Source: Elysia chlorotica
Lineage: Eukaryota; Mollusca; Gastropoda; Plakobranchidae
Reading direction: 5' to 3'
Assembly (NCBI GenBank): GCA_003991915.1
Contig: RQTK01000689.1
Span: forward strand, 169,672 to 233,671
DNA: 64,000 nt
Shown here one piece after another: positions 41,401 to 48,558 of this stretch. Numbering within the stretch: position 1 is the stretch's first letter; the number at the start of each line of letters is the position of its first letter. The position numbers and the translations under genes were made by a program. The notes beneath the pieces are model-generated. The model searched no databases. It was not told the DNA's origin and saw only the letters and a program-made list of their open reading frames with translations.

Positions 41401-44400
41401 AAAACAAGAAAACAAACAAATACAAAACTGCAGATCATTCAAATTGTCATGTTTGGGTGGGTCTGTACAACTTTTGGTCAACCTAAAATTGATTCAGAAG
41501 TAGAGTCGTATCTTACATTTTCTCCTCAGACTCAGAGTACATAAATGAACCCCTTTGCTGCTGATATTTCATGTCCACTACGTATTTTATAAACAATTCT
41601 ACTTTAGCATGTCAAAATTGGCATATTTTTTATTTAGTGTTTACTTATCTCTTAAACCTGAGCTCAGAGTGGCAGTAAAATCACAAAATATGACGGAAGA
41701 CGAAAATATCTTTTCATTTACAGATCTATCTAAAACCCTCCATCAAAACATGGAATGGGTATGCGGGCTTAAAGAGTTAAAGAAGAAAACAAAGGGTTAT
41801 TTATGGTACATTTTTGCCTTTGTTTCTTGTTTGAGTTGAAGATATTCTTATGGCTTATTTTTTATCTTAGCTTTATTTTATGAAACTGTTTAACACACGA
41901 AATTTCTTAATAACTCTCATTACAGCAAGGGTTCTTGTTCTTTTTTAAAGAAAAGTTTGAGCAGTCTTATTGTATCGTTACTTTTAGTCTCGTACTTGAC
42001 TTAGAATGAAGAGTCAGAAATCTGTTGGTGAACCATTTTCCTGACCTTCTTTTTTCTGTTTTCTGTATCCTTAGATTCCACAGACTCCCTTCTCCTAGTG
42101 AACCTATACAAACGTTATGGCAGCTTTGTTGCTGTGGATCACATCTGTGTCGGCGTGCCTGACCAGGAATGCTTTGGTTTGCTTGGTCAGAACGGTGCTG
42201 GCAAGACCACCACTTTCAAGATGTTGACTGGAGATGTGATGGTCACAGGTGGAAATGCCTACCTGAAGGGCCATGATGTGCGCAACAACATTAAGCAGGT
42301 GATAATATTGAAGATTTAAACATTACTGAATCTTTAAGCATTTTTCATCGTAACTGAAAATGTAGGCTAATTAGCCATGCTCTGCATAAGCACTAGGAGA
42401 TAAAAATGGAAAACTTCTTTCACTGATTTTTTTTTTTAACCAAGTATGCATGGGACATAATTATTACATTGGTGAAAGATTTTAGTAGGCACACTTTGAT
42501 GGCATGGTATAAAGGTTAAAACTACTGCTCCAAATTAGATTTAGGGCAGTTTGAGCTCACTGTAGATGATGAACATAAATAAAAGCATTGTTGGATCCTT
42601 CACAGAGAAAGGCAAAAATCTGAAAATGGTCAAATTTTCATTCATGCAAAAATTGTGTAGGCATGTCAACATAGTGTGGTACGAATATGTTCATGGACAA
42701 AACCATATGAATATGTTTATTTATATAGGCCTATATATATAATATATAATGCTTGTATGTAGGCTTGTTAAGTAACAGTAACTTAAAGGGGCAGACAGAT
42801 AATTCTTAAGTGGAGGAGAACATGTTGGTTGTAGGATCTATTTTTTTTTTCTATTTACCAGGTCCAAGCCAACATGGGCTACTGTCCGCAGTTTGACGCC
42901 CTCATAGACCAGATGACCGGCCGGGAGACGCTGACCATGTATGCCAGACTGCGTGGTGTGCCAGAGGCAAACATTCCAGTGGTGGTCAACTCCCTAATTG
43001 ACATTCTCATGCTGAAGCCTCACGCGGACAAGTTAGCGGGACAATACAGGTGAGTTGTGGATGTGTCCAGATCAAGGACAATTATTACTATATATTAGGC
43101 ATGCATTTCGTTATAGTTAGATCATTTTTTAATGCTAATACTGAATTAGAAACATATCTATGACTGTAACAAGTATTTAAAGCTGTTTAGAAGTGTTGGT
43201 ACATAGGTTATATTTTAAAGGGCACCTAGAACATTATAGGGAACAATGTCGGTACTCAATAACATGGTGGCAGCTGGTTTATTCTCTCTGTGAACGGATT
43301 TTTCTCTTGGACTTTGATGTCAGTTTACTGTTACTTATTAATTCATCATGAGTGAACAGAGGGAACATCAAACCCTCGATCTTGATTCCTCTACGATGAG
43401 TGACAGTGCTCCGTCGCGTCCCTTTATTGTTGGTTTGAAACCTCCTTCACGGCTCTCGTTGGGTTCCAACATCCAGGAGTCTTGGAAACTGTTCAAACAG
43501 CGTTGTGACACCTATTCAGTGTTATCACAGATATATACACTCCCAAGAGATGTTCAGGTGGCACTGTTCCTCCACTGCCTGGATGACGATGCCCTTAAGA
43601 CTTACAGTTACAACGGTTTTTCCTTCGAACAACCCGAGTCTCAACGGACTCTAAGTGATATCATCACCCAATTCGATGCCTTCGCTATTGGTGAAGTGAA
43701 TGTCACCTATGAACGGTATCTCTTCAACAGAAGAGAGAAAGAGAATCATTCGAAATTTTCTACAGTGACCTCCGCCGTCTCATAAAAAGCTGTGACTATT
43801 GCGAACGGTGCCTAGATTCTCTACTAAGAGACCGGGTTGTCTTGGGTGTCCAAGACAAAGACACACAGCGTGATCTACTTAAGATTCGTGATCTGACCCT
43901 AGCGAAAGCTATCGCCCTTTTAGAAGAAATAGGAAGTTTCTGCGTAAACGCAAATCTCACATCCCTATCCGCGCTAACCCTACTGATAAACCTTGTCAGT
44001 CACCTGTTAGTATCAGGCCCTCAAACAGCCTACCCCTCACTGACACTAAACTGTCAAACCGAGACTCGAACCTCACCCCTGCAACTGATTTAGGTCAAAA
44101 CCCGAGACCCGTGCCTGAAACTATAGAGAAAACACTCCTCTCTACTACGCGGTCGGGAAGAATTGTAAAACCTCCCGATAGACTTGTCATTCTCCCTGGC
44201 CCAAGGCAAAAATACTAGGGGTCTCAGTAGTGTCAGATAACCTTAGCTCTATGTGTTATACAAACAGAAAGTTTTCTCTTTTAAACCTTAAGAAAATGTA
44301 CTTTGCTAAACTGTTGAAAGTGAATGCTTGTGTTTTGTGTAGACTCTATGTGTTGCACATTTGTTTTCTTTATTGTGACTCGTGACACATTTCTCTGTCC

Positions 44401-47400
44401 TACGACTTTGCTGCAATGTATATCATTACTCTGCTTAGCTGTATAAAGATTGCTGTCCCCATGACTTTTAAAATACTAAAGGGGGAGATGTTACGTGTAT
44501 AGACTAACCTTAGTCTTGAACTTAGTTCAGCGCTGCGTGACACACCTATGACCTACATTAACCTCCCGGCACCCCTCTGTCTATCCTCCTCCTCTCCGCT
44601 TTACTCACCGCACACACTATTGTACTCATATACCTGTTGTCCCACCTGTGTCATCGTTGAGTCTTGTTCAGTCCACCGACTTGTAAGTTCGTTAATAAAA
44701 GTATCTATCATCTGTCCATCGTTTTCTGTTCGTTCAAGTTCGAGTTTGTTAATAAAACTCGAACCCTAAACCTAACCGCAATATGGCGGTACTTAACACG
44801 GTGCAACTGGGTGTAATTACAAAATGAATGTGCTGAATTTTTATTAGATCTAGAATCTAGATCTATTAAACCCTTTTCATTAATTAAGCCTTGTTTGTAG
44901 ATCTAGAAAGATTGCTCAAGTAAGCCAAGATTTTAGATTTAGATAGATTGCTTATGTAAGCCTAGATTCTAGATCTAGATAGATTGCTGAAGTCCAGCGG
45001 TAGAGGCAGCAATGCCATTAGAACATTAGGTAGTCAATGACGCTTTGACTAACCAAGCCTAGATCTAGTTATTATAAAAGACGATCCGGAGATTTTAAGG
45101 CGGGCTATTTTTATTTTTAATTATAATAAATTTATCAAAAAATAGATCAATAAAAAAGGACCAGGTAAACAAAGTATTTAGTAAGATGTAGCTTCTGTGA
45201 AATTGGCATAATTATAGGTTGATCTGTCTTCGAGCTTTATCCGAAGAACACCTCGACTCTACTAAAATATATATAGGGCCTATAGATATAAAAGGCCTGT
45301 GGTGAATTTAAGCATACATTTCCAGGTTCATTCAAATCATATTCCTTCAGGTGAATTAAACTTGTTTTATTTAGAAAAAATGTAGTTGTGGTTTATCAAA
45401 GAGAGAGACATGAACTTTGGAGTTTTGCATATTTGTTTGTGTGTTATATAATCCTGGAATCAAAATGAAATTTTACACAAAAATGGTTTAAATATAAGGT
45501 CAGACAAATTGTTAAGCAAGATCAAGTTTCATTATTAAATATTTGGATCCAGAGGCAATTTACCAAAACTCCTAAAGAAATTGTAGTGGTTGAGTACAGT
45601 AATGTTACACTCTGCAGTGGGAATGTTGGTTGAGAAGAAGTGCAATGCTTACATTTTCAACAACCTTTTTTAATGAAGGGATATATACTTTTATTATTTT
45701 TTGTTGTTTAATGTCAATACACATCAAATCCTTTCTATGAAAACAAGTGTACAAAGATCTAATACCCATGGGTTGAAGATGTAAACATTAGTAACATTTT
45801 ATTACTCAACTGTTTGCCTCGATTTTTAGTTTAGCTTAGTTTAAGCCTCTTGATTCCTTGTGGAACATAGAGAGGCAGACTACCCTCCACCGGACCCAGT
45901 TTTGGCTCGTCCTCTTAGCTCGGCCCTAGTGGTACCGGCAGCTTTTATTTCTGTGTAGGTGCTTCTCCGCCAAGTCTGCTTTGGACGGCTGACTTTTCTT
46001 TTTCCTTGGGGATTCCGGTCCAGGACTTGCCTTGTGATGTTCGATACAGGCCTTTGGAGTGTGTGGTCTATCTAACACCATTTACGTTTTTAGATCTCTG
46101 TCGCGATGGGAATTTGCTTTGTTATGGCCCACAGTTTGCCTTGATTTTTAGAAAAATCCTTCAATTTTTTTTTATTTTTTTTTTGTGGAGGAACAGAACC
46201 AAGCCTATGGTCTAATCTTTTTCATATATACAAACAGAAATGGGAACAAATGAAAGCTTTTTTTTTCTCTTGACTATTCAAGAAAACCTTTTTTTTCATT
46301 ATCAAAGCTTTTTCATTAAGGAATTTTTGTTTGCTCCTAATGTAGTGGCGGCAACAAGCGCAAACTGAGCACAGCCATGGCGCTGGTGGGAGATCCACCC
46401 TTCATCATGCTGGACGAACCGTCCTCTGGTATGGATCCAAAAGCTCGCAGGCAGTTGTGGAACGTTCTTTCTCAGGTTCGAGCGTCAGGCCGTACACTGG
46501 TCCTCACCTCACACAGGTAGGTGTAGTGGGAGTGAGGGGAGGGAGGAGGAGGTAAAAGAGAGACACACATGCACACACACACACACACACTTAGAGAGAT
46601 ATTAAAAGGCATGAAGAGAAAAAGCATTATTATTGTGGTTAAGTTGGTCTGAATTTTAAGTGTCTCTCTTTGTTCACAGCATGGAGGAGTGTGATGCGCT
46701 CTGTACTCGCATTGCCATTATGGTCAACGGCAAGTTTGTGTGTCTGGGAAGTCCGCAGCATCTGAAGAACAAATTTGGCCAAGGGTACACTTTGATCGTG
46801 CAGATGGGATTGCTGCCAGATGGTTCGACAGCTCCAAATGAACCTGTCATCAACTTTATTTGTGAAAACTTTCCGGGTGCCATGGTAAGGATGATATTGA
46901 GACTATTTGTAGTGTAAAAAATCAATGCATGGACTCATAGCAATTTATCTTGTAATATATCTTTATGGTCAAAATATTGATCTTTTCTGTTGTTTTTCTT
47001 GTTTTGTTTTTGTTTTTGTTTTTTTGTTTTTTTGTTTGTTTTTTTTTTTTTTTGGGGGGGGGGGGGGGGGGGTCATATAATTCTCTGCTTCAAAGAAGGA
47101 AAATTTCATCCAATGATTTATATTTGTTTGCAACAGCATCTTTGAATATCACATTTATATTAATGACATATGTGTTTTCTCGAATTTGGTTATTGTATTA
47201 TGTATGCACTGAAGATTAATGACTTTGTGTCTTTTTTTTTTAATCATGCAAATGTTTCAAATATTCAGGGCATAATATGTTTTAAAATACACCAATTTTA
47301 GTATGATGATTGTGATTTTCTCAACAATGTGTCTTTAATTTTTAAAAGTTTCATAATTTCGCATCCTCCCTCTTCGTCTCTCCTCCCCTAGGTGTTTGAC

Positions 47401-47646
47401 GACCACCAGGGCTACATCCACTTCCAGGTGCCTGATGCAGGTGTTAAGCTTGCCCAGGTCTTCTCCCTCATGGAGTCGTCTAAGACAAACTTGAGTGTGC
47501 AGGACTACTCAGTGCACCAGACCACGCTTGAGCAGGTCTTTCTGACCTTCACGCGCAGTCAGGTGCCGCCTAAAGAGGATAAGTTCAAGAGCTGCATGAC
47601 CAAAACCTGTTGTTGGTGTTGCATTATGGCTGGCCTTTACAAGTAA
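9991..47646 (+). CDS. ABCA3-like full-size ABC transporter, subfamily A (27 exons)
   Basis: Joined exons: 9991-10309, 10973-11200, 11621-11883, 12528-12771, 13091-13264, 13873-14054, 15417-15545, 15745-15862, 16653-16807, 18130-18285, 18889-19099, 20855-21104, 25195-25418, (26137-26175), (28408-28518), 31551-31897, 32392-32556, 32879-33094, 34707-34995, 35818-36024, 37137-37296, 37993-38123, 42075-42298, 42862-43049, 46346-46516, 46680-46884, 47392-47646. All introns are GT-AG and phases match; the total is 5361 nt, divisible by three (1786 aa; 1736 aa without the two bracketed exons). Human ABCA3 is about 1700 aa. The start at 9991 has A at -3 and G at +4, and opens [14 protein letters not shown], matching the ABCA3 N-terminus with its xLxxKN sorting motif. 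Two TMDs each have a large loop after the first helix, and two NBDs are intact. Family role: ATP-driven export or flipping of phospholipids at the plasma membrane or lysosome-related organelles; substrate unknown here. No ABCA1-type C-terminal PDZ motif. Confidence 0.93.
10973..11200 (+). CDS. ABCA exon 2: extracellular loop 1
   Basis: Residues 107-182, starting [14 protein letters not shown]. Acceptor TTTCCTCAG, donor CAG|GTAAAAG, phases 1-1. Soluble, part of the large loop after TM1. Disabled duplicate at 60678-60899. Confidence 0.9.
11621..11883 (+). CDS. ABCA exon 3: end of loop 1 and TM2
   Basis: Residues 183-270. Contains the ABCA signature stretch [17 protein letters not shown] and then TM2 ([20 protein letters not shown]), ending in the conserved basic EKERKLK. 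Donor AAG|GTGAGG, phase 0. Confidence 0.92.
12528..12771 (+). CDS. ABCA exon 4: TM3 and TM4
   Basis: Residues 271-351. [18 protein letters not shown] corresponds to the conserved 'MRMMGL...WSAWF' block of ABCA3. Two hydrophobic helices follow. Acceptor TTGCAG, donor G|GTAAAC, exit phase 1. Confidence 0.93.
13091..13264 (+). CDS. ABCA exon 5: TM5
   Basis: Residues 352-409. [19 protein letters not shown] is TM5, followed by [18 protein letters not shown], typical of ABCA before TM6. Acceptor CTCTCAG, donor G|GTAAGA, phases 1-1. Confidence 0.92.
13873..14054 (+). CDS. ABCA exon 6: TM6
   Basis: Residues 410-470. TM6 is [20 protein letters not shown], followed by the ABCA motif [16 protein letters not shown]. 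Acceptor CCCCAG, donor ACA|GTAAGT, exit phase 0. Confidence 0.92.
14198..14345 (-). repeat. SINE fragment in ABCA intron 6
   Basis: Minus strand: GGGTCGAGTCAGTATAATGT, TCATGGTGTCCCC, TTAGTCTTGGGACCCATCC. Head and tail are lacking. Confidence 0.75.
14405..14460 (-). mobile_element. Short LINE 3'-end remnant
   Basis: TTAAGCCTCTTGACTCC and GTGGAACATAGGGCTGCAGC match the left end of the LINE fragment at 45838. About 50 bp survive. Confidence 0.45.
15417..15545 (+). CDS. ABCA exon 7: link from TMD1 to NBD1
   Basis: Residues 471-513. [13 protein letters not shown], an acidic linker and IKIAQLRK, the first beta strand of NBD1. Phases 0-0. Confidence 0.9.
15745..15862 (+). CDS. ABCA exon 8: NBD1 Walker A
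   Basis: Residues 514-552. Walker [10 protein letters not shown] at 15817-15843, with the upstream [16 protein letters not shown] strands. Exit phase 1. The donor GTGATT is weak, but no better in-frame site is seen. Confidence 0.92.
15985..16118 (+). repeat. SINE 3' half in ABCA intron 8
   Basis: ACTGAGACAGGAGTCATGAT, TGTGGCAGCACATAAAATTG, CAGTCTTGGGGTCCGTCC and the tail ACTCAACTCAAA. Followed immediately by an antisense fragment. Confidence 0.85.
16125..16245 (-). repeat. Antisense SINE fragment in ABCA intron 8
   Basis: Minus strand: GGTTGGATCAGTGTCAGTATAATGT and GAGACAGAGGTCCTAG. It faces the neighbouring sense copy. Confidence 0.6.
16653..16807 (+). CDS. ABCA exon 9: NBD1 Q-loop
   Basis: Residues 553-604. 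[16 protein letters not shown] and the Q-loop block [15 protein letters not shown]. Entry phase 1, exit phase 0 at AAG|GTAAAG. Confidence 0.93.
18130..18285 (+). CDS. ABCA exon 10: NBD1 signature
   Basis: Residues 605-656. ABC signature LSGGQ at 18226-18240, followed by [15 protein letters not shown]. Acceptor TTCCTTAG, donor AAG|GTTAGT, phases 0-0. Confidence 0.93.
18505..18650 (+). repeat. Diverged SINE fragment in ABCA intron 10
   Basis: TGTTGGTGTCAATATGTGAC, then TCAGGCATTAGTCTTGGGAC and TGCAATATAGCC. Internally deleted. Confidence 0.6.
18889..19099 (+). CDS. ABCA exon 11: NBD1 Walker B and H-loop
   Basis: Residues 657-726. Walker [14 protein letters not shown] with the catalytic Glu, then the H-loop [15 protein letters not shown] and the ABCA-typical [13 protein letters not shown]. 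Exit phase 1. Confidence 0.94.
19166..19412 (+). repeat. Near full-length SINE in ABCA intron 11
   Basis: Head with A-box-like TGGCTCAGGTAGTAGAGGG and B box AGTTCGAATCCCACAATTTG; body GGTGTCGGTATAATGTGACC, TGTGGCAGCACATAAAATTG; tail ATTTAAACCAACTCAACA. Starts about 65 bp after the exon 11 donor. Confidence 0.85.
19572..20760. mobile_element. LINE remnant in two opposite-facing parts (5'-inverted), ABCA intron 11
   Basis: Minus-strand part 19771-19586: C-terminal LINE segment ([16 protein letters not shown]...), followed at once by a TGA stop and a (CTGA)n tail at 19572-19588. Plus-strand part about 19950-20750: reverse transcriptase core with [29 protein letters not shown] and the catalytic motif YADD at 20637-20648, broken by stops and shifts. 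The two halves belong to the same type of ORF but face opposite ways. Confidence 0.75.
20855..21104 (+). CDS. ABCA exon 12: end of NBD1 regulatory segment
   Basis: Residues 727-809. [13 protein letters not shown], then [14 protein letters not shown], the conserved end of the NBD1 module. Entry phase 1, exit phase 2 at 21104; TTG AA joins A GTT in exon 13 to restore K-V-G. Confidence 0.92.
22766..22830 (+). repeat. SINE head fragment
   Basis: TCCTCGGTTCGAAACCCACAA keeps the B box and the bases after it. The body is not clearly present. Confidence 0.45.
22982..23153. mobile_element. 172-bp mariner-type MITE
   Basis: Perfect 31-bp inverted ends: left 22982-23012 starts CGAGGGCAGGCTGATAAATA, right 23123-23153 is its exact complement. 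Flanked by TA on both sides (22980-22981, 23154-23155), the Tc1/mariner target duplication. No coding capacity. It lies in ABCA intron 12. The perfect ends indicate a fairly young insertion. Confidence 0.9.
24092..24289 (-). pseudogene. Nicotinic acetylcholine receptor-like fragment (TM1-TM2), antisense in ABCA intron 12
   Basis: Minus strand, open throughout: [20 protein letters not shown] (TM1), then [19 protein letters not shown] (TM1-TM2 loop with conserved GEK and the start of TM2), then ESMPASSQ. This matches the Cys-loop receptor consensus 'RRKPLFYVINLIFPCV...LPSDCGEKV'. An acceptor-like CTCCTAG precedes it (24290-24296). It breaks off into an ATT/AAT microsatellite where TM3 should follow. 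Strongly G+C-rich with G/C third codon positions, unlike the surrounding intron. No other receptor exon is visible and the assembly gap lies 37 bases away. It may be a real exon of a nested gene, a captured exon or a misassembly. Confidence 0.75.
24327..24719. other. Assembly gap (393 N)
   Basis: A run of N flanked on the right by an AAT microsatellite (24720-24775), with a similar AAT/AAC microsatellite on the far side of the receptor fragment. The intron 12 sequence here is incomplete and its true length unknown. Confidence 0.99.
25195..25418 (+). CDS. ABCA exon 13: NBD1-TMD2 linker
   Basis: Residues 810-884. [16 protein letters not shown], then a Ser/Glu/Gly-rich, probably disordered linker. 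Acceptor TTTTCAG, strong donor T|GTAAGT, exit phase 1. Confidence 0.85.
26137..26175 (+). CDS. Possible optional ABCA exon 14 (39 nt)
   Basis: Codes 13 residues ([13 protein letters not shown] plus a split codon). Acceptor GTCTCTAG; weak donor G|GTATTG. Phases 1-1, so it can be used or skipped without changing frame. No conserved motif; support is splice geometry and an open frame only. Confidence 0.4.
28408..28518 (+). CDS. Probable optional ABCA exon 15 with acidic dileucine motif
   Basis: Codes 37 residues: a basic stretch CRKRNKKW, then KFFSSWGKK, then HDDDETPLL. Acceptor TTATTTAG, strong donor CTGA|GTAAGA, phases 1-1, so skipping keeps the frame. The DETPLL sequence fits the [DE]xxxL[LI] endolysosomal sorting signal and would lie on the cytosolic face between NBD1 and TM7. 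Confidence 0.6.
29320..29520 (+). repeat. TGTC/TC compound microsatellite in intron 15
   Basis: Alternating (TGTC)n and (TC)n blocks. Overlapping open frames on both strands are repeat translations. Confidence 0.97.
30230..30950 (-). mobile_element. LINE reverse transcriptase C-terminal fragment
   Basis: On the minus strand: [38 protein letters not shown], then FNIRWPE: the thumb and C-terminal part of a non-LTR reverse transcriptase, with stops. It lies in ABCA intron 15. The left end resembles the LINE ends at 45838 and 14408. Confidence 0.75.
31551..31897 (+). CDS. ABCA exon 16: TM7 and start of loop 2
   Basis: About residues 935-1050. [19 protein letters not shown] is the pre-TM7 block of ABCA proteins, followed by TM7 ([19 protein letters not shown]) and loop 2. 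Acceptor CCCACATAG, donor CCT|GTAAGT, exit phase 0. Confidence 0.93.
32108..32245 (-). repeat. Degenerate antisense SINE in ABCA intron 16
   Basis: Minus strand: GGTGGGTGTCAATATAATCA resembles the body start, with a damaged head (TTTCCGATTCCAATCAC) before it. Confidence 0.5.
32392..32556 (+). CDS. ABCA exon 17: extracellular loop 2
   Basis: 55 codons. Contains [16 protein letters not shown], matching the 'ALFNNQAYHSPATAL' block of ABCA3 loop 2. Phases 0-0. Confidence 0.92.
32879..33094 (+). CDS. ABCA exon 18: end of loop 2 and TM8
   Basis: 72 codons. [13 protein letters not shown], then TM8 ([20 protein letters not shown]) and KERQ, the conserved cytosolic turn. Phases 0-0. Confidence 0.93.
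33600..34270 (+). mobile_element. Decayed mariner transposase
   Basis: In ABCA intron 18. Across frames: [19 protein letters not shown] resembles the mariner helix-turn-helix 'SHGTVHKILHDHLGMSKV'; [14 protein letters not shown] resembles the first catalytic-Asp block 'VDESWVYQYDPETK'; [20 protein letters not shown] resembles the second, 'HDNAPSH...'. Spacing and order fit a mariner transposase with deletions, stops and shifts. Terminal repeats not found. Confidence 0.65.
34526..34573 (+). repeat. SINE tail fragment
   Basis: GCCTATGTAGTGCTGAGGTT, GGACGTTAAACTAACTCAAC: the last ~48 bases of the family. Confidence 0.75.
34707..34995 (+). CDS. ABCA exon 19: TM9-TM10/11
   Basis: [19 protein letters not shown] is the ABCA 'AKHVQFVSGV' block. 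Several hydrophobic helices follow, including [14 protein letters not shown]. Exit phase 1 at G|GTAAAT. Confidence 0.93.
35818..36024 (+). CDS. ABCA exon 20: TM11 region and Cys-rich luminal loop
   Basis: [21 protein letters not shown], then [17 protein letters not shown], then a Cys-rich segment (TCEDVDC...CC). Phases 1-1, donor C|GTATGT. Confidence 0.92.
37137..37296 (+). CDS. ABCA exon 21: TM12
   Basis: [20 protein letters not shown] and a hydrophobic run ending VFQRLW: the last helix of TMD2. Entry phase 1, exit phase 2 at 37296 (donor GTGAGC). The last ~50 bases of this exon are repeated several times in the next intron. Confidence 0.9.
37294..37985 (+). repeat. Tandem 345-bp repeat derived from the end of ABCA exon 21
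   Basis: Two copies, about 37297-37641 and 37642-37986, offset exactly 345 bases and nearly identical. Each contains two further diverged copies of the exon 21 end plus donor, recognisable by TCATTGTGATGCTGG or GTTGTGGTGCTGGTGGCATA, GGTGAGCAG and AACGTAGA. Counting the exon itself there are about five versions of the exon/intron border. The intron 21 acceptor follows at once at 37992. Confidence 0.85.
37993..38123 (+). CDS. ABCA exon 22: linker before NBD2
   Basis: Completes the split Trp codon, then [17 protein letters not shown], and [16 protein letters not shown], matching the conserved 'DVADERTRI' block just before NBD2. Exit phase 1, donor G|GTAAGG. Confidence 0.9.
39243..41078. mobile_element. 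Possible TIR element in ABCA intron 22
   Basis: ACAGTGGTCTCC...TAAGAAC at 39243-39264 is matched in inverse orientation at 41057-41078 with about three mismatches in 22. CAGTGG ends recall hAT elements, but no 8-bp target duplication is seen. The interior is GA-rich (39728-39942, 40310-40385) and contains a diverged direct repeat around GATTCTCAGTCTAGAG (39398 and 40029). No transposase. Confidence 0.35.
42075..42298 (+). CDS. ABCA exon 23: NBD2 Walker A
   Basis: [17 protein letters not shown] strands and Walker [10 protein letters not shown] at 42185-42211, then FKMLTGD. Entry phase 1, exit phase 0. Confidence 0.94.
42862..43049 (+). CDS. ABCA exon 24: NBD2 Q-loop and helical domain
   Basis: [20 protein letters not shown] (Q-loop) and [13 protein letters not shown]. 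Ends GQY plus AG of the signature Ser codon. Phase 2, donor AG|GTGAGT. Confidence 0.94.
43265..44798 (+). mobile_element. Internally deleted Ty3/gypsy element in ABCA intron 24
   Basis: Starts at a probable primer-binding site (TGGTGGCAGC) after a short LTR-like end (GGTACTCAATAACA, to 43264). A gag-like ORF from 43348 ([16 protein letters not shown]) shifts frame near 43730 and continues to about 43920. It runs into the C-terminal tail of pol ([15 protein letters not shown]), stopping at 44218. Protease, RT, RNase H and integrase are gone. A purine tract AAAGGGGGAGA precedes a 3' LTR at 44489-44798 (TGTTACG...CTTAACA) that contains AATAAA motifs. Most of the 5' LTR is missing. Confidence 0.75.
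44893..44995 (+). repeat. Short tandem repeat with AGATTGCT-AAGTAAGCC units
   Basis: Three imperfect units of about 45-50 bases with AGATCTAGA, AGATTGCT and TAAGCC, just right of the Ty3-type element in intron 24. Confidence 0.6.
45835..46140 (-). mobile_element. LINE 3'-end fragment in ABCA intron 24
   Basis: Nucleotide similarity to 30250-30480 over blocks such as CTTCTCCGCCAAGTCTGC and GACTTTTCTTTTTCCTTGG, and to 14408-14455 at its left end (AAGCCTCTTGATTCC). Coding remnants are too decayed to read through. Confidence 0.65.
46346..46516 (+). CDS. ABCA exon 25: NBD2 signature and Walker B
   Basis: Signature (Y)SGGNKRKLS begins across the splice. Walker B is [13 protein letters not shown]. 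Ends TLVLTSH, the H-loop His. Exit phase 2. Confidence 0.94.
46680..46884 (+). CDS. ABCA exon 26: NBD2 end
   Basis: [20 protein letters not shown], then the conserved [18 protein letters not shown]. Acceptor TTCACAG, donor ATG|GTAAGG, exit phase 0. Confidence 0.94.
47392..47646 (+). CDS. ABCA exon 27: C-terminus and stop
   Basis: [14 protein letters not shown], then [16 protein letters not shown], the conserved ABCA C-terminal block. The end is Cys-rich (TCCWCC), a possible palmitoylation site (inference). TAA at 47644-47646. Confidence 0.94.
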   Translation: MFDDHQGYIHFQVPDAGVKLAQVFSLMESSKTNLSVQDYSVHQTTLEQVFLTFTRSQVPPKEDKFKSCMTKTCCWCCIMAGLYK

Positions 47647-48115
47647 AATCTGTCAGTATTGCAGGACAGGATCTACAAGTGAAACATTATCTGCATTAGG
47701 TACAACAAAAAGACACTTCTTAACCCTCAATCAACTTTTGTCATTTGATGGTTAACTTATTTTCAAAAGTATTTTCTTTTTGTCACTAAAAGGAGTGGTA
47801 TTAAGGGAGAGGCTTATGGCAAGCTACATTTTTTTTACAAGTGTTTGATGGGAGTACTATGTGTTCAAAACCACAGGATAATGTCCCTATATGTGTTTTA
47901 TCTCAACTGCATGTTCTATGCCAGGTTTGGACAGTAAACTTTATTTCGAATACCCGTAAGTCTCTTGGTTCAATTGTCCTACAGATACCAAAAACGAGAA
48001 AATGAAAGAAATGAGTTTAAGAGCAAGAGGCGATACTGGGACTGTCATTCTATTATTATGTAGGCAATACTGTAAGCTCTTCAAGTAGTTTTTTTTCCAG
48101 ATTGAGTACAATAAA
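47647..48115 (+). other. Probable ABCA 3' UTR with polyadenylation signal
   Basis: No coding sequence. An AATAAA hexamer lies at 48110-48115, the first after the stop codon. The true cleavage site is not determined. Confidence 0.45.
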
Positions 48116-48558
48116 ATTGCAATTGTTGAGGACCTTAAAGATAGTTCTGGCATTAGTTTAATGTCTGAACACAGGGTATTTCTGACTCATCCTACGTTGT
48201 TAAACTGAAACAAAATAATTTTTTTAAGTCAATTGAAATTTTATGTACAGCTATGCCCACTATCTGATATTAGAGTCTGAACTGTTTATTATTTTTCATT
48301 TTCAACTTATAAGTTTCCTTTTTCCCCAATTGATTATTACTCTGCTATATAGGCCTATGTATCATTCCTTTCCTTTGTATTCATTTGGTTATACGCATGG
48401 AGGAATCTTAGTTCATAAACCCTTTCTTTACTACCAGATCTACATTTTCATAGAATTATTATTTGATCAGAAAATATGGATCTCACCTTGTCAACACATA
48501 TTGACTTTTTTCCTTCTTGTAATTGTGAGGCCTGTTTTATTCACATCAAATCCAATGT

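Larger units (their letters stand above)
10310..47391 (+). other. Intron contents of the ABCA gene
   Basis: Introns over 300 bases. 1-3 (10310-10972, 11201-11620, 11884-12527): nothing but an ATT microsatellite at about 12410-12460. 4, 5: unique A+T-rich. 6 (14055-15416): antisense SINE and a LINE end. 8 (15863-16652): opposed SINEs. 9 (16808-18129): unique, G-run near 17530. 10: SINE. 11: SINE and LINE. 12: mariner MITE, receptor fragment, gap. 13, 14: unique. 15 (28519-31550): TC/TGTC microsatellite and LINE. 16: antisense SINE remnant. 17: nothing seen. 18 (33095-34706): mariner fossil. 19, 20: unique. 21: duplicated exon end. 22 (38124-42074): GA-rich, possible TIR element. 23: nothing seen. 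24 (43050-46345): Ty3-type element and LINE end. 26 (46885-47391): T/G-run. Confidence 0.7.

Noticed and set aside
41555..41839. A 94-codon ORF in intron 22 as an extra exon
   Set aside because: No family resemblance and no splice sites giving matching phases; exons 22 and 23 join cleanly without it.
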